Below are positions 1 to 6,517 of a stretch of 9,190 nt of DNA, piece by piece. The stretch spans positions 1 through 9,190 of the forward strand of contig JAYGED010000195.1 of the NCBI GenBank assembly GCA_046582565.1, given 5' to 3'. Position 1 is the first letter of the stretch. Every line of letters begins with the position of its first letter. Made by a program: the position numbers and the translations under genes. This DNA is from JAYGED01 sp046582565. GTDB lineage: Bacteria > Pseudomonadota > Alphaproteobacteria > JAAXGF01. The notes beneath the pieces were generated by a model that had not been told where the DNA came from, made no database searches, and worked only from the letters and a program-made list of their open reading frames with translations.

Positions 1-294
1 ACCCGGCTCGGCTTCCTCTCCATCGACGAGGGGTCGGCCGATCTCAGCACTATCGGCCGTCGCGAGGAAATCAACCTGGCCTTGCGCCTGAAACTCGGAC
101 CGGAATGGTCGTTCGACGCCTTCCACCGCCGCGACCTGGCCGAGAACGACAGCATCAACATCGGCGCCGGCCTGACCTATCAGAACGAATGCTTCCTGTT
201 CGCCCTGCAAGTGCGCAAGGATTTCACCCGGGACCGCGATCTCAGGCCCGATACCTCGATCAATTTCGTCATAAAATTTAGAAACCTCGGATGA
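1..294 (+). CDS. lptD: LPS-assembly protein LptD, C-terminal end (5' truncated by window)
   Basis: The reading frame is open from base 1 and ends at a TGA at 292-294, giving the last 97 residues of the protein. The visible part alternates polar and hydrophobic residues, like beta-strands of an outer-membrane barrel. It ends with the pattern YQNECFLFALQVRKDF followed by DRDLRPDTSINFVIKF and RNLG, which I recognise as the LptD C-terminus in alphaproteobacteria. LptD forms the outer-membrane barrel that, with LptE, inserts lipopolysaccharide into the outer leaflet. The single cysteine seen (residue 64 of the fragment) sits where the family keeps a C-terminal cysteine used in disulfides with the N-terminal domain. 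The next gene is surA, the periplasmic chaperone for such barrels, the usual lptD-surA neighbourhood. The N-terminal OstA-like domain and most of the barrel lie outside the window. Confidence 0.85.
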   Translation, partial: TRLGFLSIDEGSADLSTIGRREEINLALRLKLGPEWSFDAFHRRDLAENDSINIGAGLTYQNECFLFALQVRKDFTRDRDLRPDTSINFVIKFRNLG

Positions 295-320
295 CGGGGG
301 TGACGGACTGTTGTTATACT
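291..320 (+). promoter_or_regulatory. possible sigma-70-type promoter for surA
   Basis: A TATACT hexamer (315-320, one mismatch to the -10 consensus) lies 18 bp downstream of ATGACG (291-296, four of six matches to the -35 consensus). The -35 overlaps the lptD stop codon. A start near 327 would give a leader of about 65 nt before the surA ATG. This is a pattern match by eye. surA could equally be read through from lptD, as no terminator is visible between them. Confidence 0.3.
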
Positions 321-392
321 TGTATTTGATTGTCCGGCGCCGTTTCGTTCATTCAGGCGATTTGACGCGAAGTCCGATTTTTGACGAGTAAT

Positions 393-1682
393 ATGGTGCA
401 TCTCATTCGCCTCAGACACGGCGTCCGCGTCCTCGCTACCGCCGTCATCCTCACCGCCCTAACCATTGCCGCCGCCCCGGCCCAAGCGCAGGAAATGCAG
501 CGCATCGCCGCCGTGGTCAATGACGAGGCCATATCCTTTTTCGATGTCTTTGAGCGCGTCAAGCTGGTGGTTGCCACCTCTGGCCTGGATGGCTCTCCCG
601 GCGTAATACAACGTATAACGCCCCAGGTTCTACGGGCTCTGATCGATGAGCATCTGCGGCTCCAGGAAGGAGTGCGCCGGAATATCGACGTCAGCGAAGA
701 CGAAATTGACCGGGCGATCAACACCATCGAGCAAGACAATCGGATGCCGAGCGGCTCGTTTTTGAAATTTCTCGAAGAAAACCGGATCAGCGTCGAGACC
801 CTGGAAACGCGGGTCCGCTCGGAACTTGTCTGGTCGAAACTGGTCAACCGGCGCGTTCGGCGGAGCGTGACGATCAGCGATGAAGACATCGACAATGAAC
901 TCGAACTGATGCGCGACAATGTCGGCAAACCCGAGTATTTGCTTTCCGAGATATTCATCAGCGTCGACAAGCCGAGCGAAGACAAGCGTGTGCGGGGCGA
1001 TGCCACTGAGCTCGTTGCACAGCTTCGCGGCGGCGCCGATTTCGATAGCATGGTCAACCAGTTTTCCGAAGGGGTAACGGCGAACCGGGGCGGCGGCGTT
1101 GGTTGGGTCAACGCAGCCCAGCTATCACCGAACATTGTGTCAGTGATCACGACCATGGCGACGGGGGATATTTCCGATCCCATCGCCACCGGCGGCGGTT
1201 ATTTGATCGTCCTGCTTCGCGACCGCCGCCAATTACAGGGCGCCGGCGCCGATGACACCCAGGTCGATCTGAGACAAATTCTTCTGACCCTGCCGCCTGA
1301 CAGCACCCAGGACGATGTCGATGCCGCTATAGGCTTGGCCGCCGTCATCCGTGAATCGGTTTCCGGTTGCGACGACATGGTGCGCATTGCCGCCGAGACC
1401 GACCCCAGCCTGCCGGGAGATATGGGAATCATACGGATCAAGAATACGCCCGAGCCCATCAAGGTGGTCTTGAGGAGCCTGCCGCTTACCACGGTCAGCC
1501 AGCCGATTCGCACCAAGCGTGGCATTCATTTGCTGATGATTTGCGATAAAATCGAGGTAGAAGCGAGCCTTCCCGGCCGTGATCAGATCCGCAATTCCCT
1601 GCTCATCAACCGGCTCGGCCAGGTTTCGCGGCAGTATCTTCGGGATCTGCGCAGAGACGCCTTCATCGATATCCGCATATGA
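393..1682 (+). CDS. surA: Periplasmic peptidyl-prolyl isomerase / chaperone SurA
   Basis: The 429-residue protein fits SurA, the periplasmic chaperone that escorts unfolded outer-membrane proteins to the BAM complex. Residues 10-32 form a hydrophobic signal peptide ending in AQA, with likely cleavage after residue 32. Next comes an N-terminal chaperone region (about 35-165) with the typical AAVVNDEAISFFDVFERV start. A first parvulin (PpiC) domain spans about 181-280 (EYLLSEIFI, FDSMVNQFSEG, GGGVGWV, GYLIVLLRDRR). A second, degraded parvulin domain spans about 291-388, followed by a C-terminal helix. The ATG at 393 is chosen because it follows a short GACGAG element and opens directly into the signal peptide; an in-frame TTG at 381 would add four residues. 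The gene follows lptD and its stop overlaps the rsmA start by ATGA, so translation is probably coupled. Confidence 0.9.
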   Translation: MVHLIRLRHGVRVLATAVILTALTIAAAPAQAQEMQRIAAVVNDEAISFFDVFERVKLVVATSGLDGSPGVIQRITPQVLRALIDEHLRLQEGVRRNIDVSEDEIDRAINTIEQDNRMPSGSFLKFLEENRISVETLETRVRSELVWSKLVNRRVRRSVTISDEDIDNELELMRDNVGKPEYLLSEIFISVDKPSEDKRVRGDATELVAQLRGGADFDSMVNQFSEGVTANRGGGVGWVNAAQLSPNIVSVITTMATGDISDPIATGGGYLIVLLRDRRQLQGAGADDTQVDLRQILLTLPPDSTQDDVDAAIGLAAVIRESVSGCDDMVRIAAETDPSLPGDMGIIRIKNTPEPIKVVLRSLPLTTVSQPIRTKRGIHLLMICDKIEVEASLPGRDQIRNSLLINRLGQVSRQYLRDLRRDAFIDIRI

Positions 1683-2530
1683 CAGCGGGCAATGGGGCGG
1701 CGCCTGATCTGCGCCCCCTGGGCCAGGTTATCGCCGACCACGGCCTGCGGCCGCGAAAATCCCTCGGCCAGAATTTCCTTCTCGATCCATCGATAACCAA
1801 GCGCATCGCCAGCGCCGCCGGCGAGCTGGCCGATACCACAGTCATCGAGGTCGGCGCCGGTCCCGGCAGCCTGACCCGGGCGTTGCTGGCCCAGGGTGCC
1901 AAGCTGGTGGTCGCCATCGAGCGTGACCCGCGTTGCATCGAGGCCCTGGCGGAACTCACCGCCGCCTATCCCGACCGCCTGCACGTCATCGAAGCCGACG
2001 CGCTGAAGCTCGATTTGACGGCCCTGGCGCCGGCTCCCCGCGCGGTGATCGCCAACCTGCCCTACAACGTCGCCACGCCGCTGTTGATCGAGTGGCTGAA
2101 ATGCGCCCGCGATTTCACCGGCTTTACCCTGATGTTCCAGAAAGAAGTAGCGGCGCGTATCTGCGCCCAGCCGGGGGGTCGCGATTACGGCCGCCTGTCG
2201 ATCGCCGCGCAATGGCGCTGTGCGGCCCGCATCCTGTTCGACGTGCCGCCGGGCGCCTTCATACCGCCGCCCAAGGTGACCTCGACCCTGATCAGCCTTG
2301 TACCGCGCGAGCAGCCCCTGGCGCCCGCCGAATGGGATGTCCTTGAGCGAGTGACGGCGGCGGCCTTCGGCCAGCGACGCAAAATGTTGCGCGCCGCCCT
2401 GCGCCAACTCGGGGTGGATACGGAGACTCTGCTTGCACGCGCCGGCGTGCCGCCAACGGTCCGCGCTGAGACCGTGGACATCGCCGGATTCTGCGCCATC
2501 GCCCGTGAATACGCTTGCATGAACACCTGA
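1679..2530 (+). CDS. rsmA: 16S rRNA (adenine(1518)-N6/adenine(1519)-N6)-dimethyltransferase
   Basis: RsmA (KsgA) uses S-adenosylmethionine to dimethylate two adjacent adenines in the 3' hairpin of 16S rRNA late in small-subunit assembly. The 283-residue product has the family's full set of motifs: KSLGQNFLLD (27-36), SAM-binding motif I VIEVGAGPGSLTRALL (55-70), the acidic AIERD (79-83), the catalytic NLPYN (126-130), FQKEVAARI (153-161), GRLSIAAQW (171-179), FIPPPKVTSTLI (194-205) and the C-terminal FGQRRKMLRAALR (230-242). Length is normal. The ATG lies inside the last codons of surA (ATGA overlap) and has no clear Shine-Dalgarno site, consistent with translational coupling. pdxA, which usually separates surA from this gene, is absent. 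Confidence 0.96.
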   Translation: MTAGNGAAPDLRPLGQVIADHGLRPRKSLGQNFLLDPSITKRIASAAGELADTTVIEVGAGPGSLTRALLAQGAKLVVAIERDPRCIEALAELTAAYPDRLHVIEADALKLDLTALAPAPRAVIANLPYNVATPLLIEWLKCARDFTGFTLMFQKEVAARICAQPGGRDYGRLSIAAQWRCAARILFDVPPGAFIPPPKVTSTLISLVPREQPLAPAEWDVLERVTAAAFGQRRKMLRAALRQLGVDTETLLARAGVPPTVRAETVDIAGFCAIAREYACMNT

Positions 2531-2594
2531 GAGCGATTATTGGCAGTCTCATGATGATGCGGACAGCAGCCCTGCGACGACGAATCGAGGAAAC

Positions 2595-2625
2595 CTCACA
2601 GACTCTGTGAGTCGTCCGAAGGACT
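2595..2625. repeat. overlapping inverted repeats downstream of rsmA
   Basis: CTCACAG (2595-2601) and CTGTGAG (2605-2611) form a perfect 7-bp stem with a 3-nt loop. GACTC (2601-2605) can also pair with GAGTC (2609-2613). That GAGTC can instead pair with GACTC (2621-2625), and GTCC-GAA-GGAC lies within this last structure. The alternatives exclude each other. No T-run follows, so a standard intrinsic terminator is not supported, although the hairpin could protect the rsmA transcript end. Confidence 0.5.
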
Positions 2626-2723
2626 CTCGTTCGCCCTCATCTCAATCCGATACAGGCACCACGACGACCTTGGACGCTATCCCCGCCCCAAGACACATCT
2701 CGTCGTATCAACAAGCCTGTTCC

Positions 2724-2727
2724 GGAG
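2724..2727 (+). promoter_or_regulatory. ribosome binding site of the GNAT gene
   Basis: GGAG lies 7 nt before the ATG at 2735. It fixes the start of the acetyltransferase and argues against in-frame starts further upstream. Confidence 0.7.
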
Positions 2728-2734
2728 ACCAGCC

Positions 2735-3226
2735 ATGGTCGATTTTACCGCCCAGAATCCCGCTGATGAAGCCGCCGTCGAAGACTTGCTCGACCGCGCC
2801 TTCGGCCCCGGCCGCCTCGATTTGCCCTCTTACCGGCTGCGCCAGGGCGTCGCCCCTATCGCCGGTCTCAAATATGCTGCGTGGGACGGCGACAAGCTGG
2901 TCGGAACCTTCCGCTTCTGGCCCCTCGTCATCGGCGGCACGGCCCCGGCGCTCCTGCTCGGCCCCCTGGCGGTCGATGCGGCCTATCGCCGCCGCGCCAT
3001 CGCCTCGACCCTGATCGAGCGCGGCCTGGAGGACGCCGGTAAAGCCGGCCACCCTATCGTCACCGCAGTCGGGAAATTGGGCTTGTTCGGCCGTTTTGGT
3101 TTCGTCGCCGCGAAGCCCCTGGGACTGGTCATGCCGGGCCTGGCCGATGGGAACCGATTGCTCGTCCTCGGCGAGTTGGATGGCGCCACGGGTCGTTTAA
3201 GTCAGCCCCTTGACGAAATCGACTAG
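2735..3226 (+). CDS. GNAT-family N-acetyltransferase (YhbS/COG3153-like), substrate unknown
   Basis: The 163-residue product follows the layout of small GNAT acetyltransferases of the YhbS type. It has an N-terminal helix pair with ADEAAVEDLLDRAFGPGR (10-27), a beta-strand pair with GDKLVGTFRFWPLVIGG (52-68), the LLGPLAVDAAYRRRAIASTLI core (74-94) and GLFGRFGFVAA (116-126). These enzymes transfer acetyl from acetyl-CoA to an amine; the acceptor cannot be told from sequence. The pyrophosphate-binding loop is unusual: RRRAIA stands where the family normally has R-G-x-G-x-G/A, and the usual GDPxYY before GRFGF is replaced by GKLGLF. It may therefore bind CoA poorly or have another role. A strong GGAG site supports the start. 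The 3' end overlaps the opposite-strand gmk gene by 30 bp. Confidence 0.8.
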   Translation: MVDFTAQNPADEAAVEDLLDRAFGPGRLDLPSYRLRQGVAPIAGLKYAAWDGDKLVGTFRFWPLVIGGTAPALLLGPLAVDAAYRRRAIASTLIERGLEDAGKAGHPIVTAVGKLGLFGRFGFVAAKPLGLVMPGLADGNRLLVLGELDGATGRLSQPLDEID

Positions 3227-3817
3227 GCCGGTCTGGCGTTCGCGGTGCAGGCGTTCGGCCTGGAGGATGCCCAGCACACTGGCGGCGGCGCATTCGAGCT
3301 CGCGGTTGACCACCACATAATCATATTCGCCCCAATGGCTGATCTCGTTGGCCGCCCGCGCCATGCGCGAGGCCACCACATCCGCGCTATCCTGATCACG
3401 ATCCGTCAGCCGCCGTTCAAGCTCGGCCATGGAGGGCGGCAGGATGAAAACGCTGACCTGATCGCCGGGCATGCGGTTCCTAAGCTCCTGGGCGCCTTGC
3501 CAATCCACATCGAAGAGGATATCGCGGCCCGCCGCCAGCCCGGCCATGACCGGCTCGCGCGGCGTGCCGTAGCTGTTGTTGAACACCGTGGCATGCTCGA
3601 TGAAGGCGTCCTCGGCGATCATGCGCTCAAACGCCGCCTCGTCGACGAAGCTGTAATCGACGCCGTCGGTCTCGCCGGAGCGCATGGGCCGGGTGGTCAC
3701 CGAGACCGACAGGGCGATCTGGTCATCCATCTTTAGCAGATGGCGGGCAATCGCCGTCTTGCCGGCCCCCGAAGGCGACGACAGCACAAACATCAATCCG
3801 CGTCTGGGAATACTCAT
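3197..3817 (-). CDS. gmk: Guanylate kinase
   Basis: Guanylate kinase phosphorylates GMP (and dGMP) to GDP with ATP in the cytoplasm, and is essential for GTP supply and for recycling guanine nucleotides. The 206-residue protein has the P-loop SSPSGAGKT (13-21), the guanylate-kinase signature TTRPMRSGETDGVDYSF (41-57) that binds GMP, the segment ATVFNNSYGTPREPV (76-90), and GRDILFDVDWQGAQELR (97-113). A lid region with RLTDRDQD (135-142) and SRMARAANEI (149-158) follows. Length matches the family. The ATG directly abuts the TAG of yicC with no bases between, so the two are almost certainly one transcript with coupled translation. The last codons overlap the convergent acetyltransferase gene. 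Confidence 0.96.
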   Translation of the reverse strand: MSIPRRGLMFVLSSPSGAGKTAIARHLLKMDDQIALSVSVTTRPMRSGETDGVDYSFVDEAAFERMIAEDAFIEHATVFNNSYGTPREPVMAGLAAGRDILFDVDWQGAQELRNRMPGDQVSVFILPPSMAELERRLTDRDQDSADVVASRMARAANEISHWGEYDYVVVNRELECAAASVLGILQAERLHRERQTGLVDFVKGLT

Positions 3818-4705
3818 CTACTCAACATTCTGCACCTGTTCGCGGAATTGTTCGATGACCGCCTTGAGATCGAGTCCGATCCGCGTGAGGTCGACCTCGG
3901 AAGCTTTCGAACAGAGGGTGTTGCTCTCGCGGTTGAATTCCTGGCACAGGAAATCGAGACGCCGGCCGCTTGGACCGCCTTCGGCCAGAAGGTCGCGGGC
4001 GCTGGCTATATGGGCCGACAATCGGTCGATTTCCTCGCGAACATCGGCCTTGATCAGCAACAGGGCGACCTCCTGGGCGAGGCGATCCTCGGACAAGGCG
4101 GATGCCTCATCGAGCACGTCGGACAGCATCGCCTTGAGCCGTTCCCGAAGGCGCTCGGGGCGGGCTTCCTCGCACCCCACGGCAGCGTCCACCAAGGCAG
4201 CAATCTCTTCGAGCTGACTATCCAGAACGGCGGCGATGTGTGCGCCTTCCTCCTCGCGCGCCGTGCTCAGGCCGTCAAGCGCCGTATCGAGGCTGGCCAG
4301 CACCGCCTGCTCGCGCGCTTCGCGCTCTTCGGCGCTGTCCTCCTCCTCGACCAGATCGACGACGCCGCGAATATTGAGCAGCCCATCGATGCGCGGCGGG
4401 TCGATCTGGAGCTCGTCGCTCAGCTCCCCCATGACCGCCTCGATCTGAGCCAGGGCCTCGCGATTGACCTCGAAGCGGCTGCGTCGGGATGCGCTGGTTA
4501 CCTGCAGGGTAAGATTAACGGCGCCCCGGCTGAAGCGCTCGGCCACCCGGCGGCGCACCTCGGGCTCCAGGCTATCCATGCCGGCGGGAAAACGGCAGCG
4601 AACGTCGAGACCGCGCGCGTTGACGCTTTTCACTTCCCAGCTCCAGCTGTCCGGCTCGAGCTGGCCGGCGCTTCTGGAAAATCCTGTCATGCTGGCGATG
4701 GGCAC
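3818..4705 (-). CDS. yicC: YicC-family endoribonuclease
   Basis: YicC-family proteins are now described as endoribonucleases in bacterial RNA turnover; older annotations call them stress-induced proteins. The 295-residue product carries the family marks: SMTGF (5-9), SVNARGLDVRCRFP (27-40), the acidic EEEGAHI (151-157), KADVREEIDRLSAHI (219-233) and the highly conserved C-terminal GRRLDFLCQEFNRE (247-260) with NTLCSKA (262-268). The middle third is charged and helical, as expected of its DUF1732/YicC-like regions. The start is a GTG at 4703-4705 with GAGGT placed 4 nt upstream; the internal ATG at 4690 would cut into the conserved SMTGF motif. It lies directly before gmk, its usual partner, but is separated from mltG by an inverted SDR gene. 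Confidence 0.93.
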   Translation of the reverse strand: MPIASMTGFSRSAGQLEPDSWSWEVKSVNARGLDVRCRFPAGMDSLEPEVRRRVAERFSRGAVNLTLQVTSASRRSRFEVNREALAQIEAVMGELSDELQIDPPRIDGLLNIRGVVDLVEEEDSAEEREAREQAVLASLDTALDGLSTAREEEGAHIAAVLDSQLEEIAALVDAAVGCEEARPERLRERLKAMLSDVLDEASALSEDRLAQEVALLLIKADVREEIDRLSAHIASARDLLAEGGPSGRRLDFLCQEFNRESNTLCSKASEVDLTRIGLDLKAVIEQFREQVQNVE

Positions 4706-4709
4706 GATT

Positions 4710-4714
4710 ACCTC
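4710..4714 (-). promoter_or_regulatory. ribosome binding site of yicC
   Basis: On the minus strand this reads GAGGT, 4 nt before the GTG. It supports the GTG as the true start rather than the ATG five codons later. Confidence 0.6.
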
Positions 4715-4734
4715 ACATGTTCGTCGGCGTGGTC

Positions 4735-4763
4735 TTTATACTTGATGCCCATGAAAGACCCAA
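4735..4763 (-). promoter_or_regulatory. possible promoter for yicC-gmk, inside the SDR start
   Basis: On the minus strand TTGGGT (4758-4763) is followed after 17 bp by TATAAA (4735-4740), five of six matches to the -10 consensus. A start near 4728 would give a leader of about 23 nt carrying the yicC ribosome binding site. The -35 lies inside the first codons of the divergent SDR gene. It is a match by eye, strengthened by the need for a promoter here: yicC-gmk cannot be read from the fab operon without passing antisense through the SDR gene. Confidence 0.4.
4737..4742 (+). promoter_or_regulatory. possible -10 element for the SDR gene
   Basis: TATACT lies 2 nt before the ATG at 4745 and 8 nt before the ATG at 4751. 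No convincing -35 is seen at the right distance. If used, the transcript would start at or near the ATG at 4751 and be leaderless, which would fit the lack of a Shine-Dalgarno site. It overlaps the minus-strand -10 proposed for yicC. Confidence 0.25.
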
Positions 4764-5536
4764 GGTCGATCCTCATCACGGGCGCCTCAAGCGGTATCGG
4801 CGCAGCCCTGGCCAGAGCCTACGCGGGGCCAGGCGTCGCCCTGGCCCTGACCGGCCGCCATGGCGATCGCCTCGAAGCGATCGCCGAGCACTGCGCCAAG
4901 CAGGGGGCGTCCGTGACAACCGGCCTGCTCGACGTCACCGAGAGGGCGGCCCTGGCGGACTGGATCGCCGGTGTGGACGCCGCCCAGCCGCTTGATCTGG
5001 TGATCGCCAACGCCGGCATCTCCGGCGGCACCGACAAGGCCGGAGGCGGCGAGGGCGCCGATCAGGTGCGCCGCATTTTCGCGGTCAACCTCGATGGGGT
5101 GGTCAATACGGTGATACCGGCCCTCGGCCCCATGCGAAGCCGGAGGCGCGGCCAGATCGCCGTGATGGCTTCCCTCGCCGGATTTAAGGGATTTCCCGGC
5201 GCCCCGGCCTATTGCGCCAGCAAAGCGGCGGTGAAGACCTGGGGCGAATCCCTGCGCGGCTCCCTGCGCGGCGACGGTATCGAGGTGTCGGTCATCTGTC
5301 CGGGCTTCGTGCGCTCGCCGATGACCGACGTCAATCCCTTCCCCATGCCCCTGCTTATGGAGGCCGATGACGCCGCCGCCCTGATTGTGCGCCGCCTGGC
5401 CCGCAACCAGGGCCGCATCGCCTTTCCCTGGCCGATGTATCTGCTGGTCTGGCTGATCAGCGCCCTGCCGTCCTGGCTCACCGACCGACTGCTGTCGCGC
5501 ATGCCGGAAAAGACCACCCTGTCGGAAAAGCTTTAA
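4745..5536 (+). CDS. Short-chain dehydrogenase/reductase (SDR), substrate unknown
   Basis: The 263-residue protein is a classical SDR, an NAD(P)-dependent oxidoreductase of unknown substrate. It has the Rossmann cofactor motif TGASSGIG (12-19), the basic ALTGRHGDRL (34-43), whose arginine suggests NADP(H) preference, LLDVT (61-65), NAG (89-91), the active-site Asn in FAVNLDG (112-118), catalytic Ser143 in MASLAG, and Tyr156 with Lys160 in YCASK. CPGFVRSPM (185-193) follows. Residues 228-246 (PWPMYLLVWLISALPSW) are strongly hydrophobic, unlike FabG, and may anchor the protein at the membrane. The start is uncertain: ATG at 4745 or 4751, neither with a Shine-Dalgarno site. The frame stays open far upstream, but only antisense to yicC and gmk. 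The gene is transcribed against all its immediate neighbours and its stop shares four bases with the mltG stop. Confidence 0.85.
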   Translation: MPMKDPRSILITGASSGIGAALARAYAGPGVALALTGRHGDRLEAIAEHCAKQGASVTTGLLDVTERAALADWIAGVDAAQPLDLVIANAGISGGTDKAGGGEGADQVRRIFAVNLDGVVNTVIPALGPMRSRRRGQIAVMASLAGFKGFPGAPAYCASKAAVKTWGESLRGSLRGDGIEVSVICPGFVRSPMTDVNPFPMPLLMEADDAAALIVRRLARNQGRIAFPWPMYLLVWLISALPSWLTDRLLSRMPEKTTLSEKL

Positions 5537-6510
5537 TCGCCTTGCGATTTTTGCAGCTTGCGCCATTTGGCGACGTTGCGGTTGTGCTCGGTAAGGGTGG
5601 CCGCGAAGACGTGGCCGCCGGCGCCGTCGGCGACGAAATAGAGATCTTCGGTCTCTTCGGGGTCGAGCACGGCGGCAAGGGCGTCTCGCCCCGGATTGGC
5701 GATTGGCCCCGGCGGCAGACCCTTGATGCGATAGGTGTTGTAAGGGCTGTCATGCTTGAGGTCGGCGCGGCTTAAGGGGCGGTCCAGCTCACCGCCGCTT
5801 AGCCCGTAGATCACCGTGGGGTCCGATTGCAGCCGCATGCCGCGTCGCAGGCGATTGATGAAGACCCCGGCCACGTGACGCCGCTCGTCAGGCCGTCCGG
5901 TCTCGCGCTCGACGATAGAGGCCAGGATCAGGGCGTCCCTCGGCGTATCGTAAGGCAGTCCTTGCCGGCGCCCGGACCACAGCGCCGCCAGGATTTCCGT
6001 CATCGCCGCCGTCATGCGCTCGACCATCTCGGTGCGAAAGTCGCCAAACGCATAATGGTAGGTCTCGGGCAGCAGAGCGCCTTCGTCGGGTATCGCGATG
6101 ACCATATTTTCGAGACCGGCGGCGCCGTTGATCAGCTCGACCACCCGCCGGCTGGTCAGGCCCTCGGGGATAGTGAGGCGCCGCACCAGGGGGCGGCCGG
6201 TGAGCAGGTGATTCATCACGCCCTCGCCGCTCAGGCCCGCCGTGAAGAGAAATTCGCCGGCCTGCAGCCCCCGCGCGGCGCCGGACAGCCGCACCCCGAT
6301 GCGGAAAATCCAGGGATTGCCGATCACCCCGGCCCGGCCGAGACGCTTCGCGATGCTGTCGAGCCCGGCGCCACGGGGCAGGACGACCACGCGATCCTCA
6401 GCCGACGGCCCGGGCTGCTTGAATTCACCATCCACCCACAGCAAAGCACCCGCGGCGAGGGCGGCCAGAAGTATCAGGGAGGCGAGGCTGGCGGCGAGGA
6501 AACGCCTCAT
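5533..6510 (-). CDS. mltG: Endolytic murein transglycosylase MltG
   Basis: MltG is an inner-membrane lytic transglycosylase that cleaves nascent peptidoglycan strands and is thought to set their length. The 325-residue product has an N-terminal membrane helix (about 4-25), then a LysM-like region with RVVVLPRGAGLDSIAKRL (40-57). The catalytic YceG domain follows: LTIPEGLTSRRVVELI (112-127), EGALLPETYHY (143-153), ASIVERETG (197-205) with catalytic Glu201, FINRLRRGMRLQSDPTVIYG (217-236), SPYNTYR (255-261) and GLPPGPIANPG (264-274). It ends with YFVADGAGGHVFAATLTEHN (291-310). The ATG at 6510 is chosen because it opens into the membrane helix, 7 bp after the fabF stop; a longer frame upstream only reads fabF out of frame. 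No Shine-Dalgarno site is seen, so coupling to fabF is likely. Confidence 0.94.
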   Translation of the reverse strand: MRRFLAASLASLILLAALAAGALLWVDGEFKQPGPSAEDRVVVLPRGAGLDSIAKRLGRAGVIGNPWIFRIGVRLSGAARGLQAGEFLFTAGLSGEGVMNHLLTGRPLVRRLTIPEGLTSRRVVELINGAAGLENMVIAIPDEGALLPETYHYAFGDFRTEMVERMTAAMTEILAALWSGRRQGLPYDTPRDALILASIVERETGRPDERRHVAGVFINRLRRGMRLQSDPTVIYGLSGGELDRPLSRADLKHDSPYNTYRIKGLPPGPIANPGRDALAAVLDPEETEDLYFVADGAGGHVFAATLTEHNRNVAKWRKLQKSQGD

Positions 6511-6517
6511 ACCACAA

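Larger units (their letters stand above)
2531..2734. other. intergenic gap between rsmA and the GNAT gene
   Basis: This 204-bp stretch has no convincing gene. A plus-strand open frame beginning at 2607 runs into the acetyltransferase in another frame and looks like a shadow. The gap contains the overlapping inverted repeats listed separately and ends in a good ribosome binding site. No clear promoter or U-tailed terminator was seen. Confidence 0.6.

Noticed and set aside
353..1189. 278-codon minus-strand frame opposite surA
   Set aside because: It is Ser/Arg/Thr-rich with no recognisable motif and lies wholly antisense to a clear surA.
2607..3014. 135-codon plus-strand frame overlapping the GNAT gene
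   Set aside because: It has no ribosome binding site, is Ser/Pro-rich as out-of-frame GC-rich DNA tends to be, and overlaps a gene with recognisable motifs.
3740..4744. A very long plus-strand open frame running into the SDR from opposite gmk and yicC
   Set aside because: The SDR family start (TGASSGIG twelve residues in) fits ATG 4745 or 4751. The upstream part is antisense to two well-conserved genes and resembles no protein; open antisense frames are common in GC-rich DNA.
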